A program made the translations under genes and the position numbers. DNA of 64,000 nucleotides from Prochlorococcus sp. AG-347-M18 (GTDB lineage Bacteria; Cyanobacteriota; Cyanobacteriia; PCC-6307; Cyanobiaceae), in the NCBI GenBank assembly GCA_003281165.1, contig QCCT01000005.1, positions 1-64,000 on the forward strand, written 5' to 3'. Positions 8,901 to 19,545 of this stretch are shown here, piece by piece. Positions within the stretch are counted from its first letter, which is position 1. Each line of letters opens with the position of its first letter. The notes under the pieces were generated by a model. It ran no database searches and was not told the origin of the DNA. It saw nothing but the letters and a program-made list of their open reading frames with translations.

Positions 8901-9725
8901 ATGTTCAATCAACTAGAAATTCTCTCTGATGAACAAAGTGAAAAGCTTTATACAATTAGAAGATATATTAAGAATCTTGATAGTGTTTGTATCGCTTATT
9001 CCGGAGGGGTTGACAGTACATTAGTAGCATCATTAGCATTCGAGCAATTAGGTAGCAAAGCAATCGCTATAACTGGTATTTCTCCTGCATTAGCCAATAC
9101 TCTTCGTGAAGAAGCAAGAAGGCAAGCAAAATGGATTGGAGTAAAGCATTTAGAAATTAAAACCTCAGAATTAGATCAATCAAGTTACAGTGAAAATCCT
9201 AAGGATAGGTGCTTTGCATGCAAAAAAGAGCTCCACAAACATACAACCTACCTCTCTAAAAAACTTAATTACAAGATTGTTTTAGATGGAGTCAATCTGG
9301 ATGATCTTAATGATTACAGACCAGGTATACAAGCCTCAAAACAAGCAGGAGTTATCTCTCCTCTCGCAAAATTTAAAGTCTCAAAACAAGATATTAGGGA
9401 TATATCAAGAGCATTGGGTTTTCCTTGGTGGGACAAGCCCGCTCAACCTTGCTTATCATCAAGATTTCCTTATGGTCATGAAATAACTAGTGAAAGGCTA
9501 AAAATGGTTGAGAAAGCAGAAGAATATCTTAAAGAATGTGGATTATCGGAGGTTAGAGTTAGATGCCAAGGCTTAACTGCAAGAATAGAAATTCCCAAAG
9601 ATGAATTTAATCATTTTTTTAACAAATATAATTTTAGTGAGTTAGTTCAATATTTTTCTAATTTAGGATTTAATTGCACAAGTCTAGATCTTGAGGGACT
9701 AATAAGTGGAAAATTAAATAGGTAA
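8901..9725 (+). CDS. larE: LarE-like ATP-dependent sulfur transferase
   Basis: A PP-loop ATPase with the pyrophosphatase motif AYSGGVDSTLVASLA. LarE donates sulfur from its own cysteine when making the nickel-pincer cofactor of lactate racemase in lactobacilli. The conserved cysteine loop is present as PCLSSRFPYG, as is CFACKKELH. No larA, larB or larC is visible in this window, so the sulfur acceptor is unknown. The upstream frame is open to a TTG at 8880, but the ATG at 8901 gives the family-like start. About 274 residues, full length. Confidence 0.83.
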   Translation: MFNQLEILSDEQSEKLYTIRRYIKNLDSVCIAYSGGVDSTLVASLAFEQLGSKAIAITGISPALANTLREEARRQAKWIGVKHLEIKTSELDQSSYSENPKDRCFACKKELHKHTTYLSKKLNYKIVLDGVNLDDLNDYRPGIQASKQAGVISPLAKFKVSKQDIRDISRALGFPWWDKPAQPCLSSRFPYGHEITSERLKMVEKAEEYLKECGLSEVRVRCQGLTARIEIPKDEFNHFFNKYNFSELVQYFSNLGFNCTSLDLEGLISGKLNR

Positions 9726-9731
9726 AAATTT

Positions 9732-10166
9732 TCAAACAATCGTTCTGATCTGCTTAGAAACTGCTGAAGGTGGATTTCGCTCAATGACACGCATAGAATG
9801 TTCTTTAGCCATCAAAGATTCAATTAAATATTGACTAGCTAGTTCAGGTATCATATTTTGACCACATGTAAAAATATCGACTGCCGAATAATTAGATTCA
9901 GGCCAAGTATGTATTGAAATGTGAGATTCTGCCAACAATGCAATTGCCGTAACCCCCTGAGGCTCAAATTTATTACTTATCAAATTCAAAACTGTTGCAT
10001 TTGCCAATTTAGCGGCTCTATTTAAAATACAGCGCAAAAAGGATTCGTCATTTAATTTTTCACGATCGCATCTATAAAGTTCTAACAAAAGGTGTTTACT
10101 TTGATGACCTAATTTTTCCTCATCACTTAACGCACTTAAAATTTGACTTTTTTTGTAGATTTCCAT
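9732..10166 (-). CDS. speD: S-adenosylmethionine decarboxylase proenzyme
   Basis: Makes decarboxylated AdoMet for spermidine synthesis. The 144-residue bacterial type cleaves itself to give a pyruvoyl group. The processing site is E80-S81 in LLAESHISIHTWPE; His86 and the cysteine in DIFTCGQ (Cys101) match the family's processing and catalytic residues. Length suits the short prokaryotic class. Its 3' end converges on larE with a 6-base gap. Confidence 0.95.
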   Translation of the reverse strand: MEIYKKSQILSALSDEEKLGHQSKHLLLELYRCDREKLNDESFLRCILNRAAKLANATVLNLISNKFEPQGVTAIALLAESHISIHTWPESNYSAVDIFTCGQNMIPELASQYLIESLMAKEHSMRVIERNPPSAVSKQIRTIV

Positions 10167-10219
10167 TTAAGAAATTTATATGAAATTAAGATTAGCTAAA
10201 ATCATGCCTTTTTTTAAAA

Positions 10220-11311
10220 TTATAAGTGAATCATTTGTGATGAGCCTAAGAAAGACTTATTAAATTTATCTAAATGTGTCGCACTTATAAAACATTGACT
10301 ATTTTTACCAACAGAATTTAATAACAAATTTTGCCTAGTTAAATCTAATTCCGCCAAGACATCATCCAATATAAGTATTGGCGGAACATTTAGTGTTTTA
10401 GTTAATAAATCGAGTTCAGCCATCTTTAAAGCCAAGATAAAAGTCCTTTGCTGTCCTGAGGAACCATATTTTCTAACTGAAACATTATTGATTAGAAACT
10501 CAATATCATCGCGATGAGGTCCAAAATTACATTTACCAGTCAATGCTTCTATTGAGCGCTGATTTAAAAGTTGTTCTGCTATTTTTTTACTAATAACTTC
10601 TTCTTCTTCTTCTTCTGGACTTATATTTTGTATCCCCGAAAGATAATTAATATCTATTTGCTCTTGAGATTTACTTAAATGATTATGCCAATATTCAACA
10701 TATGGTTTTATTTTTAATAAAGCTCTTCTTCTACGCCTAAAAATTCTTGTACTTATTATTGACATTTGAATATCAAAGCTTTCAACAATATCTTTGGATT
10801 GGGTTTTTAAGAAACTTTCTGAACGCCAAAAATGACTTCTTTGTTTTAAAAGCCTATTAAATCTACTTATAAGGTCTAGATATACTGGTTCAAGCTGAGA
10901 TACGACTTTATCAATCCATGTTCTTCGATAACTGGGTTCACTTCTAACAATATCTATATCATTAGAACAGAAACATACACTTCGAATATAATTCTTTATT
11001 TCACTCTGTTTTTTTAAGATTGATTCATTTACATAAATTTTTTTAGGGCCTTTTCGGAATAAATTTAACTTTAAATCGTCTTTAAAATTTATCTGTCCTA
11101 TAACTACAGCCATATCACTGTCGTACTCTATTAAATCTTTATCGCTTAGTGCTCTATTAGATTTTAATTGACTTAAAAATTCAACGGATTCAAGTAAATT
11201 TGACTTGCCAATGCCATTGCAGCCAAGAACAATTGCTCTTTGCTCTTTTAGATCAATTTCAAAACTATTGTGGTTCCGAAAATTTTTAATTTTTAATTTA
11301 TTTAAAAAAAT
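10220..11311 (-). CDS. recF: RecF recombination/gap-repair protein, unusual start
   Basis: RecF helps load RecA at single-strand gaps through RecFOR. The frame reads back beyond the first ATG (11113) into KLKIKNFRNHNSFEIDL and the Walker A LGCNGIGKSNLLESVEF, so the N-terminus is in frame upstream of that ATG. C-terminal features are SSGQQRTFILALKMAELDL (ABC signature) and ILILDDVLAELD (Walker B). The family start corresponds to IFLNKLKIKNFRNH, whose first codon is ATT at 11309-11311. No ATG, GTG or TTG is in frame there. An ATG at 11322-11324 is one frame out, separated by a run of 8 A and 7 T on the coding strand, so a one-base length change would restore an ATG start. A glutamate run (six E) lies mid-protein. 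Confidence 0.85.
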   Translation of the reverse strand: MFLNKLKIKNFRNHNSFEIDLKEQRAIVLGCNGIGKSNLLESVEFLSQLKSNRALSDKDLIEYDSDMAVVIGQINFKDDLKLNLFRKGPKKIYVNESILKKQSEIKNYIRSVCFCSNDIDIVRSEPSYRRTWIDKVVSQLEPVYLDLISRFNRLLKQRSHFWRSESFLKTQSKDIVESFDIQMSIISTRIFRRRRRALLKIKPYVEYWHNHLSKSQEQIDINYLSGIQNISPEEEEEEVISKKIAEQLLNQRSIEALTGKCNFGPHRDDIEFLINNVSVRKYGSSGQQRTFILALKMAELDLLTKTLNVPPILILDDVLAELDLTRQNLLLNSVGKNSQCFISATHLDKFNKSFLGSSQMIHL

Positions 11312-11388
11312 TTTTTTTGTGCATTCATTAATTAAATTAGCTAAGTTTAAAATATTTAGATTTTCTTTAAAGAAATTGAAAAATTAAA

Positions 11389-11462
11389 GGGCATGTAGCT
11401 CAGTTGGATAGAGCATCAGATTCCGGTTCTGAGAGTCGGGGGTTCGAATCCCTCCATGCTCG
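11389..11462 (+). tRNA. tRNA-Arg (anticodon CCG)
   Basis: A cloverleaf folds with acceptor stem GGGCATG/CATGCTC, D arm GCTC...GAGC, anticodon stem TCAGA/TCTGA around loop TTCCGGT (anticodon CCG) and T arm GGGGG-TTCGAAT-CCCTC with one weak pair. The CCA end is not encoded; the discriminator is G. It reads CGG arginine codons. It sits between recF and the GNAT-like gene. Confidence 0.95.
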
Positions 11463-11473
11463 TAAAATGTTTT

Positions 11474-11920
11474 TTAAAGTTTATATCCCATTACTCTTAT
11501 TCCATTTGGATCTAGGATGAATCCATTTTCCTCTAAACTTACAAACGAAGATACTGGAGCCTGGACGGAAATACTGCATCCAGGCATTTCTCTATTTATT
11601 TTCTCAAGAGTTACTTGAAGCAATATCGAATAATAAAGTTGCTGATTATTACCTGGCAATGCACTTAAATTCCACAAGTTAGCATTCAATCCCCTGTCAG
11701 ACGTAACCCTTACGAAGCCATATAATTTATTTTTTAATTCACTTTGTATGGTAAAAAAGAAATTACTTTTCTGAATTGCCTCAGAAAGAGGCTTTATTGG
11801 AAATGTCTCACAACCACAATTCGCTAAAAGTTTATTAACTTCTTTAGCTAATGGGATTTGAGAAGAGTTAACAAAATAACCTTCTGGAAGAACAAGTTTT
11901 TTTTTAGAAAAATATTGCAA
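11474..11920 (-). CDS. Conserved cyanobacterial protein, GNAT-like
   Basis: A 148-residue protein with no decisive motif. The order of elements, including LYGFVRVTSDRGLNANLWNLSALP, an Ile/Leu-rich helix and a final EENGFILDPNGIRVMGYKL, resembles an acetyltransferase (GNAT) fold, in which the last strands follow an EKNGF-like turn. No clear acetyl-CoA loop (Q/RxxGxG/A) is present, so activity is uncertain. The gene lies 3 bases after ppc on the same strand and is probably co-transcribed with it. Confidence 0.55.
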   Translation of the reverse strand: MQYFSKKKLVLPEGYFVNSSQIPLAKEVNKLLANCGCETFPIKPLSEAIQKSNFFFTIQSELKNKLYGFVRVTSDRGLNANLWNLSALPGNNQQLYYSILLQVTLEKINREMPGCSISVQAPVSSFVSLEENGFILDPNGIRVMGYKL

Positions 11921-11923
11921 TTA

Positions 11924-14893
11924 TCAACCTGTATTTCTCATGCCAGCTGCTATCCCATTAATAGTTAAAAGTGCCCCCCTCAATAGTTCACTTCTGCTAT
12001 AAGCTCTTCTAGATTCATCTTTATCTATAATAAATTCGCTTATAGGAGGTTGTCTTGTCTGGTCTCTTAATCTTCTTAGAAGTGAAACCTGCAAAAACCC
12101 TAAGGGAATAATTGTCTTATTTCTCAAGCTTACTGATGATTTCAAGTCTCTATCAGATTCTAGGAGCTTATTTTTACCAGTAATTTCAAGTATTAAAGAT
12201 TTTGTAAGATTATATTCTTTAGAAATTACTTCAAAAATATCATCAAAAGAATCTTTATTTTCTTGACTGCCAAGAGTATCAACATAATATCTAGCGACTT
12301 CTAGATCCACCTTAGATAATGTCATTTCCACCTTAGATATAAGCATCCTAAAAAATGGCCATCTTTGATGCAGAACTCTTAATAACTCAATTTGTTGTGG
12401 ATCTGAATTTAATTCAGATGACAATGCAGTGCCTACTCCAAACCAACTTGGCAAAAGAAATCTACTTTGTGTCCAACCAAATACCCATGGGATAGCTCTT
12501 AAACTTGACAAATCTTTTGCACCTTTTTTTCTTCTAGCAGGTCTACTAGATATCTGCAATTTACTTATTTCTTCTATTGGAGTGACCTCTTGAAAGAAAT
12601 TTAACAAATCAGGATTCTCATATACCAATTTTCTGTAATGAGACCTTGATGTTTCTGCCAGCCTAGACATTAATTGATTCCATTCTGGAGTAGCGTCAAG
12701 TCTATTATTTACTAAACTATTTTGAATTACCGCTGTAGTTACAGTCTCAAGATTGTACAAAGCCAGTTCGGGAAGACTATATTTAGAAGCTAAAACTTCA
12801 CCTTGTTCTGTTATTTTTATTCGGCCTTTTAAAGTTCCGCTTGGTTGAGCCAATATTGCCTGATAGGCTGGTCCTCCTCCTCTACCTACAGAACCCCCTC
12901 TTCCATGAAAAAGCCTTAGCAATATGTTATTTCTACTTGAAAGATTTTGAAGAGCTATTTGGGCTTTATGAATTTCCCAATTACTAGAAACAAAACCCGA
13001 ATCTTTATTGCTATCAGAGTATCCAAGCATTAATTCTTGAAGAGGTTTAAAAGATTCTCCTACTTTTGGCAATAATGATCTGTAGAAATCTAATTTAAAC
13101 AACTTTTCCATTACTTCTGGTGCTCTTTTAAGGTCTTCTACAGTTTCAAAAAGAGGAACAACTAATAATTTTGACTTTTGTGAATTTTGATCAAGAAGTC
13201 CCATTTCTTTTGCCAGTAAAAGAACTTCAAGCAAATCAGATGCACTATGACTCATTGAAATTACATAAGAATGACAAATGCGACTTCCAAATTCTTGCTG
13301 CAATCTCTTAACCATTTTAAAAACTGAAAAGGTTTCTTCTGTAGTTTTTGTCCAGTTAACGTCAGTTGGAATTAAAGGCCTTTTTGTATTTAATTCGTCT
13401 ATAAGCCATTTAATTTTCTCTTCCTCAGACATTTGGTCATATTGCACAGATAAATCAAGATAATTTGTAAGCTCTTGTATAGCGTCACTGTGCCTTGTGC
13501 TCTCTTGACGAATATCTAAACTTGCTAAAGAAAATCCAAAAATATGAACCTGAGTAAGTAAGGTATTTACAGACTCACAAGTTAAATCTGTACTAATTAA
13601 GCTATTTTTAATTAGTTCTAGATCATAAGTAAATTCGTTTACTGACTTGTAATATAAGTTTTCAACTTTATCTAGATTTTTGTTATCAATTTCTCCCTCC
13701 AAATCAAATTTCCACCCACTATCAGCTAATAAATTATTTCTTTCTTGCGTTAACCTTAATTTCTCTAAAATATAACTTAATTTTAATCTGTAGGGTTCTG
13801 ATCTATACCTTGTAGCTCTAGCTTCATATATTTCAGGGAACTTAACCCTGTCAGTCTCGAGTGACTCTAATAAGGAGGAACTGACTTGACTCCATTGCAT
13901 TGACACACTTAATTGATCTCTAAGATTAGACGTCGCAATAATATATCTTTCCAACATCAACTGCCTTTGGTAGCATGCAGTTCTCCATGTTATCTCTGGA
14001 GTGACCGATGGATTACCGTCCCTATCAGAGCCTACCCAAGAACCAAAGTTACAAAAAGATTCTGAGGGCAACTGAACATCTGGATAATTTTCGGTAAGTG
14101 CTTCAGCGATCCTACCCCTCAATTGAGGCATCGCATTAAATAAGACTTGCTGAAAATAGTGCAAGGCATAATCAACTTCATCTAAAACTGAAGGTTTAAA
14201 TTGATGTAATTCATCTGTTCTCCACCAAAGTCTTACTTCCTCTTTTAATTGAGTTTTTAAAGAAATTTTTTCTTCTTTTGTTAGAAATTTCTCAATCTGT
14301 ATTTTTTTTAACAAATTTGCTACTCTTGTTTGCTTATGTCTAATCGTATGCCTTACTATCTCCGTCGGATGTGCAGTAAAAACTAAACGAATATCCATTT
14401 CCTGTAATAACTCCTCTAATTTTCCTGGGGGTACATTTAATTTTCTCAGCCTGTAAAATAATTCTCTAAAAGTTACCGGAGCATTTTGCCTAGCCAATGC
14501 TGGGGCAAAAGGATCAAGATTGTCGGGCGATTTTTGAACATCCTTATTGGTAAAGCTTTGAATATATCTATCTTCCTCAACTCTTTGTTCCAAAATATTA
14601 ACGAGTTGAAAATATAATGAAAACGCCCTTGCTGCAGCTATGGATTCTGCTAAATCCATAGAATTTACAATATCAACTATTTCATTTTTGAAAGTTTTTG
14701 AACTATCACCATCAATTTGTTTTGAATAACTTAATTCTTTAAGCTGTATCAATCTCTCTGCTTGATCATCTGGACATTCTTCTCTGAGAACAGATTCCCA
14801 GAGATCTTCAATTAAAAGACGATTTTTATCGAGTGGATCATTGTTACTTATCAGATCCACGTTATTATTTTTTATCTGTCGAAAAGATTCCAT
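11924..14893 (-). CDS. ppc: Phosphoenolpyruvate carboxylase
   Basis: Fixes bicarbonate onto PEP to give oxaloacetate, the main anaplerotic reaction and the feed into the incomplete cyanobacterial TCA cycle. The 989-residue protein is full length. It shows the catalytic [17 protein letters not shown], the glycine-rich [30 protein letters not shown], and the C-terminal RNTG tetrapeptide needed in the active site. No plant-type N-terminal phosphorylation serine is evident. It forms a likely operon with the downstream GNAT-like gene. Confidence 0.97.
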   Translation of the reverse strand: MESFRQIKNNNVDLISNNDPLDKNRLLIEDLWESVLREECPDDQAERLIQLKELSYSKQIDGDSSKTFKNEIVDIVNSMDLAESIAAARAFSLYFQLVNILEQRVEEDRYIQSFTNKDVQKSPDNLDPFAPALARQNAPVTFRELFYRLRKLNVPPGKLEELLQEMDIRLVFTAHPTEIVRHTIRHKQTRVANLLKKIQIEKFLTKEEKISLKTQLKEEVRLWWRTDELHQFKPSVLDEVDYALHYFQQVLFNAMPQLRGRIAEALTENYPDVQLPSESFCNFGSWVGSDRDGNPSVTPEITWRTACYQRQLMLERYIIATSNLRDQLSVSMQWSQVSSSLLESLETDRVKFPEIYEARATRYRSEPYRLKLSYILEKLRLTQERNNLLADSGWKFDLEGEIDNKNLDKVENLYYKSVNEFTYDLELIKNSLISTDLTCESVNTLLTQVHIFGFSLASLDIRQESTRHSDAIQELTNYLDLSVQYDQMSEEEKIKWLIDELNTKRPLIPTDVNWTKTTEETFSVFKMVKRLQQEFGSRICHSYVISMSHSASDLLEVLLLAKEMGLLDQNSQKSKLLVVPLFETVEDLKRAPEVMEKLFKLDFYRSLLPKVGESFKPLQELMLGYSDSNKDSGFVSSNWEIHKAQIALQNLSSRNNILLRLFHGRGGSVGRGGGPAYQAILAQPSGTLKGRIKITEQGEVLASKYSLPELALYNLETVTTAVIQNSLVNNRLDATPEWNQLMSRLAETSRSHYRKLVYENPDLLNFFQEVTPIEEISKLQISSRPARRKKGAKDLSSLRAIPWVFGWTQSRFLLPSWFGVGTALSSELNSDPQQIELLRVLHQRWPFFRMLISKVEMTLSKVDLEVARYYVDTLGSQENKDSFDDIFEVISKEYNLTKSLILEITGKNKLLESDRDLKSSVSLRNKTIIPLGFLQVSLLRRLRDQTRQPPISEFIIDKDESRRAYSRSELLRGALLTINGIAAGMRNTG

Positions 14894-14955
14894 ATAATTA
14901 TTATGTCACAATTGAAAATGTTCAGATCAAATGTTTATTTAAATAATCAAACATT

Positions 14956-16065
14956 CTAGGCCTCACTCCTAATCATATCTTCTATAGAAATTTTCATTAT
15001 CTGCTCAACAGAAAGACCTTTTTCATATTGATTTATCCATTTCATAGATTGATTGCCTTCTTCAAGCACTTTATAGATAGGATCTAAAAGATGTTTCATA
15101 CCAAAATTTTCAGCTGTGGATGATAAATCTGATAATAAGTTTTGAATCCATTCTCTACAAATAACTCTTTTGCCATCTTGCCAGTGAATTAACTCTGAAT
15201 TCAAACTATCTTTAGCAGCATTAATTTCATTTTGATCACATATTTCTGACAACTCATCCATAGAAAAAGTACTAGCATTCATAGGATCTAAGGCATTTAT
15301 ATTTTCAAAAAGATTTAAAATCCTTAGTTCTATCATGGCCGTTATCCCTAAAAGCAGATGAATATCGTGAACAAAATCACAAATTCTTAATTCCAAACGA
15401 TCAAGAATTAAAGGTCTTTGGGGGCCATTTGGTCGGATTGACGACCAAAAATGCCTAATATTTTGCATGTTTTTATTAGATATATTTTCCTCTATCCAGT
15501 CGATATAAGAACTATGATTTACAAAAAAAGGCACCCTACTTGGTGTTTTAGGGAACTGGATCCATCTCTGAGAGTGATTATTAGTAATTTTATTATTTAA
15601 AAAAGGTGAACTAGCACTTAATGATAGATATAGAGCAGCCTCAGATCTTATAAGTCTTATAGCTGTAAAAAGTTTATCTAAATCATCAATTCCTATGTTT
15701 ATATGAACACTTGAAGTTGCAATAGATATTCCATAATTTTCTTGAATAAATTGATGATAGCCGTTGTCAATATCAGATCTTTGAAATTGAATATCGTGTT
15801 TAAAACAAAGAGTGGAAGAAGGAATGATTGTTAAATTTTTAGTATTTAGCCACTTCCTTAACTTTTTTCTTGGAGTTATTAATTTCTCATATAAAGAACA
15901 ATAGTCTTTTTCAGGTGTAGTTATGTATTCAACGTTTCTACTATCTGGCTCTTTTACAAAATCAGGAAATTTTTTTTCAATTTCAGCCGAAACACCAATA
16001 TGAGAATTTAAAGTACCTGTGAAAAGTTCCACCTCAAAACCCTTATTAAGATTATTTTGACTCAT
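14956..16065 (-). CDS. gshA: Glutamate-cysteine ligase, cyanobacterial type
   Basis: First step of glutathione synthesis. The 369-residue protein starts GFEVELFTGT, with the glutamate-binding acidic stretch typical of glutamine-synthetase-like ligases. It contains the substrate-binding DSRNVEYITTPEKDYCSLYEKLI, SVHINIGIDD, and the later LDRLELRICDFVHDIHLLLGI. It belongs to the family restricted largely to cyanobacteria rather than the E. coli type. Its ATG follows the trpE stop directly (TAA then ATG), so the two are translated from one transcript. Confidence 0.85.
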   Translation of the reverse strand: MSQNNLNKGFEVELFTGTLNSHIGVSAEIEKKFPDFVKEPDSRNVEYITTPEKDYCSLYEKLITPRKKLRKWLNTKNLTIIPSSTLCFKHDIQFQRSDIDNGYHQFIQENYGISIATSSVHINIGIDDLDKLFTAIRLIRSEAALYLSLSASSPFLNNKITNNHSQRWIQFPKTPSRVPFFVNHSSYIDWIEENISNKNMQNIRHFWSSIRPNGPQRPLILDRLELRICDFVHDIHLLLGITAMIELRILNLFENINALDPMNASTFSMDELSEICDQNEINAAKDSLNSELIHWQDGKRVICREWIQNLLSDLSSTAENFGMKHLLDPIYKVLEEGNQSMKWINQYEKGLSVEQIMKISIEDMIRSEA

Positions 16066-17586
16066 TTATTTATCCAAACAGGCTAATGCTTTAAGTATCC
16101 CCTTTGCTTTATTTATCGTCTCTTGATATTCATTTTCAGGAAAAGAATCAGCAACTATTCCAGCTCCTGCTTGCACTGATACATCATATTTCCCATCTTT
16201 GGAGGGTTTAACTATCATAGTTCTTATCGTAATTGCTGTATTTAATGCACCATTAATATCAACAGATCCGTATACACCAGCATAAGGTCCTCTAGCATCT
16301 TTTTCAAAGTGCTTAATCAATTGCATAGCTCTTATTTTTGGGGCGCCAGTTACTGTTCCAGCAGGAAAGGATGCTTTGAGCAAATCCCATACATCAGCAT
16401 TGTTTTTTAAGATTCCCTCAACTTGACTGACTATATGCATAACATGTGAATACTTCTCAATAACCATTAAATCCTTAACCTTGACAGTACCAATTTCACA
16501 AACTCTTCCAAGATCATTTCTCCCAAGATCAATTAGCATTACATGCTCAGCTATCTCTTTTGGATCTTTTAATAATTCCTTTTCTAATTCCAAGTCTTGT
16601 TGATTATCAATACCTCTAGGTCTTGTGCCAGCTATTGGTCTTAAGCTTGCAACAATCTGATTGTTTTTATTTTTTTCTGCTTTAACCATTACTTCAGGAC
16701 TTGAACCTATCAGATACCATGAGCCAAAATCAAAAAATGACATGTATGGAGATGGATTGACCATCCTCAAACTTCTATATAAATTAAAAGGATCATTATT
16801 GACTTGAGTTTGGAATCTCTGACTTATAACTATTTGGAAGATATCTCCCTTTCTTATGTATTCTTTTGCAGAGAGAACTGCTTCCTCAAAATCTTTTTTC
16901 TCCCAATTACTTTCTAGATCTAAATTCAAATTCTCATTTTCATTCCAATCTAAAAATTCATTTTCTTTTAGAGGAACTCTCATCAAATTTCTAGTTTTCT
17001 GAATTTTAGAAATTGATTTTAGATACAACTCTTCAATTGAGCACTCTTTTGAAGAAGTTGTATCTGCATAAACCACTGCAGTAATACATCTTTTTATTTG
17101 ATCAAAAACAACTAACTGATCAAAAAACATCCAGGAACCATAGGGAATATTGTTTTTTGGTATTGCATTTATTGGAACGCTTGGTTCTATTCGATTTATT
17201 AATTCATAACCCCAAGAGCCATATAACTGACCAATTGATGGCAAGTCATCAAGCATGGTTGACTTGTATTCCTTTGTCCAACTTCTTAAAATATCGAAAG
17301 GATCACCTTCATTTATTTCAGTTTTGCCATTATTCCAAGTTTTAACTATTTCTTCGCCATAACAAACTGCTTCCCAAAGAGGTTTAGTAGCGACAATACT
17401 CCACCTACCCAAATTCTCCCCACCTTCAACAGATTCAAGAAAAACACCATGGGAATCTTTTGAAGATAATTTTAACCAAGTTGACAATGGAGTCTCTAAA
17501 TCTGCCGGCCAAGTTTCAACTATAGGTATGAAATTTTTACCTTCTTTGTAAGCCTTTAAAAAACTATCTTTCTGTGAACTGATCAT
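16066..17586 (-). CDS. trpE: Anthranilate synthase component I
   Basis: Converts chorismate to anthranilate using ammonia from the TrpG glutaminase. The 506-residue protein has the chorismate-binding domain motifs [43 protein letters not shown] and [20 protein letters not shown]. The N-terminal part carries the regulatory half. The LLES feedback motif for tryptophan is seen loosely as [16 protein letters not shown]. It is followed immediately by gshA. The psaD gene lies 59 bases upstream on the same strand. Confidence 0.95.
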   Translation of the reverse strand: MISSQKDSFLKAYKEGKNFIPIVETWPADLETPLSTWLKLSSKDSHGVFLESVEGGENLGRWSIVATKPLWEAVCYGEEIVKTWNNGKTEINEGDPFDILRSWTKEYKSTMLDDLPSIGQLYGSWGYELINRIEPSVPINAIPKNNIPYGSWMFFDQLVVFDQIKRCITAVVYADTTSSKECSIEELYLKSISKIQKTRNLMRVPLKENEFLDWNENENLNLDLESNWEKKDFEEAVLSAKEYIRKGDIFQIVISQRFQTQVNNDPFNLYRSLRMVNPSPYMSFFDFGSWYLIGSSPEVMVKAEKNKNNQIVASLRPIAGTRPRGIDNQQDLELEKELLKDPKEIAEHVMLIDLGRNDLGRVCEIGTVKVKDLMVIEKYSHVMHIVSQVEGILKNNADVWDLLKASFPAGTVTGAPKIRAMQLIKHFEKDARGPYAGVYGSVDINGALNTAITIRTMIVKPSKDGKYDVSVQAGAGIVADSFPENEYQETINKAKGILKALACLDK

Positions 17587-17645
17587 ATTAATAATGTCAG
17601 CCCAAATTATAATTATTTTCTTCTTTTATATCAACTTTAAGGAAG

Positions 17646-18068
17646 TTAATCAAAAGTATTCTTAGTTGTAAATTTCAAACCAGCTGGATTAGGATTCTCA
17701 CCAATTCTTCTAGGATTATGACCTACTTTCTCTCTACCTTCATTTACTTTTTCAGGGAAAACACCATCCTTTGGGTGTAAAAATTCAATATCTCCACCTG
17801 GGAAAATTCGGTAGATTTTAAAATCTTCAATTCTTGGCTTGAAGGCTCTTAATTGTGTCCCTAATGCAAGGCATTGTTCTTTTCTTGCAAAGTACATTAA
17901 ATTATCACCTTCATTCATAATAGCCGCTCCACCGGTCGGCAATTCAAATGCTTGTTCCTTTGAGCTTTTCCATACAATTGCATATTTTTCTTCGGTTTCT
18001 GCTGAGTTTAATAAACCCCCAGTACTTCCTATATGCTTTGGAAATTGACCAACTAAAGTTTCAGTCAT
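17646..18068 (-). CDS. psaD: Photosystem I subunit II, PsaD
   Basis: Stromal subunit of photosystem I that docks ferredoxin and holds PsaC in place. The ATG at 18068 gives [18 protein letters not shown], the usual cyanobacterial start. An open frame upstream to 18128 adds 20 residues not found in the family. Family stretches seen are [48 protein letters not shown], and [33 protein letters not shown], which spans more than one contact region. 140 residues, complete. Confidence 0.96.
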   Translation of the reverse strand: MTETLVGQFPKHIGSTGGLLNSAETEEKYAIVWKSSKEQAFELPTGGAAIMNEGDNLMYFARKEQCLALGTQLRAFKPRIEDFKIYRIFPGGDIEFLHPKDGVFPEKVNEGREKVGHNPRRIGENPNPAGLKFTTKNTFD

Positions 18069-18180
18069 CCTAAATTTTAAGTTATTTTCTTTTAAGAAAT
18101 TAGCATCCATATTTTGCAAAATTAACAATTAATAGGAAATTTTCTACATTATTTAATATATCTATAATTTAATTCTCATT

Positions 18181-19545
18181 TCATTTTGCATCTGAAATCG
18201 GAAAAAACACTGTTAAACCTGTATCTCGTCTTTGGGTGACATGCCCTCCTAAACTAGCTAACAACTTTTGAGTGGCATTTTGACTAAGTTGTAAACTTCC
18301 AGTTTGAGGGTTCCAATTTAAAACAGGACCAATATCAGAACCGTTATCTTTTTTTAAAATTTCTTTTTGATTGTTATCTAATTTTTGTACTTTGAGTTGA
18401 AGTTTGAGTTTTTGACCAGCTGGTCTTAATTCTAAAATCAATGTACTACCTTCTTTTAATCCTCTCGTATTTTTATCAATTAATCCCCTTAACATTAATT
18501 CTAATTTTTCAGAATCACTCAAAATTTGTGGAAGTTGTTTGGGGATATCTATCTTCAAAGAAATACCACGTCGATTTAATTGTTTATTCCACAAAGGTGC
18601 AAGCTTTTTGAAAATTTCGGCTAAATTAATTTTCGCCAAGTTATTCAATGATGGCACTTCATTACTAACTAATTCTGCTGCATTAAAAATTAAACCAAAC
18701 CTATCGATTTGTTCATTACATTCATTATCTATTTGAATTAAACGATTTCTCATTGATTCATCCATTTTATATTTTTTTAAAGTAGAACTTATTAGAGTTC
18801 TTATTGTTGCCAATGGAGTTCTTACTTCATGAGAAATTGCACGTAATAATTTTGCTTCAGTTATTTGCACATGTTTTTCATCATTTTTCACAGAACTCTG
18901 TATATTATGATTTGGTGTAATATTTGCTAATTTTGCCGATAATATTGGCCAAAATAATTTTTCAAATTGATTGTAGATATTAAGGTTACCTAAATTATTG
19001 ATTGCATTACGAAATTTTACTCCTTCCTCATAATTTTCTTGATTTAATTTTGCATGCATTAATTCAATTGAAAGTTTTAGACTTTCTTCATCACACTTCA
19101 TTAAAAGAATTTTCTTATTTTTTTCTCCTACAATTGATAATACGCATTGAAAATTTGGGGTGATTATCATCAAAAAAGGTTCATACCCATCTTCTTGACA
19201 AAGATTTAATACTTTATAATCACTAACTGAATCAAAATCTTTTTTTATCTTTTCTGAATTATTGACTGGTAAAAAACCTGCATTCTCATTTTGATAGTAT
19301 GGAAAGCCCTCCGGGGACCACAACCAACCATGAAGTTTATTAAAAAATTTCTTGTCGTTAAGAGCAGGTAAAGGTGAAGCAACCCAAATACCTCCCTGTT
19401 GGTAATTCTGAGAAAGGAACTCTTTTTGAATAACTTCTAAAGATGCCCACCACATTCTTCTGGATGTATCATCATCCACATATATAGTTTGAACTCCTTT
19501 TATCAAAAGGTCTTGAATTTTTTTTATAGTTATTTGTGATTTCAT
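18181..19545 (-). CDS. Sensor histidine kinase with degenerate ATPase domain
   Basis: A 454-residue protein with a clear dimerisation/phosphoacceptor helix, LLRAISHEVRTPLATIRTL (His239), after an N-terminal half of unknown type with no membrane segment. The C-terminal ATPase-like region has LSDSEKLELMLRGLIDKNTRG in place of the N box, and lacks obvious DxGxG (G1) and G2 motifs. It ends GGHVTQRRDTGLTVFFPI, which matches the final strands. The start is the ATG at 19545, which overlaps the rodA stop (ATGA). The TTG one codon earlier is less likely. No response regulator is adjacent. Confidence 0.75.
   Translation of the reverse strand: MKSQITIKKIQDLLIKGVQTIYVDDDTSRRMWWASLEVIQKEFLSQNYQQGGIWVASPLPALNDKKFFNKLHGWLWSPEGFPYYQNENAGFLPVNNSEKIKKDFDSVSDYKVLNLCQEDGYEPFLMIITPNFQCVLSIVGEKNKKILLMKCDEESLKLSIELMHAKLNQENYEEGVKFRNAINNLGNLNIYNQFEKLFWPILSAKLANITPNHNIQSSVKNDEKHVQITEAKLLRAISHEVRTPLATIRTLISSTLKKYKMDESMRNRLIQIDNECNEQIDRFGLIFNAAELVSNEVPSLNNLAKINLAEIFKKLAPLWNKQLNRRGISLKIDIPKQLPQILSDSEKLELMLRGLIDKNTRGLKEGSTLILELRPAGQKLKLQLKVQKLDNNQKEILKKDNGSDIGPVLNWNPQTGSLQLSQNATQKLLASLGGHVTQRRDTGLTVFFPISDAK

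Noticed and set aside
18069..18128. 20-residue extension of PsaD
   Set aside because: All known PsaD proteins I recall start at the MTETL-type sequence; the extension has no counterpart.
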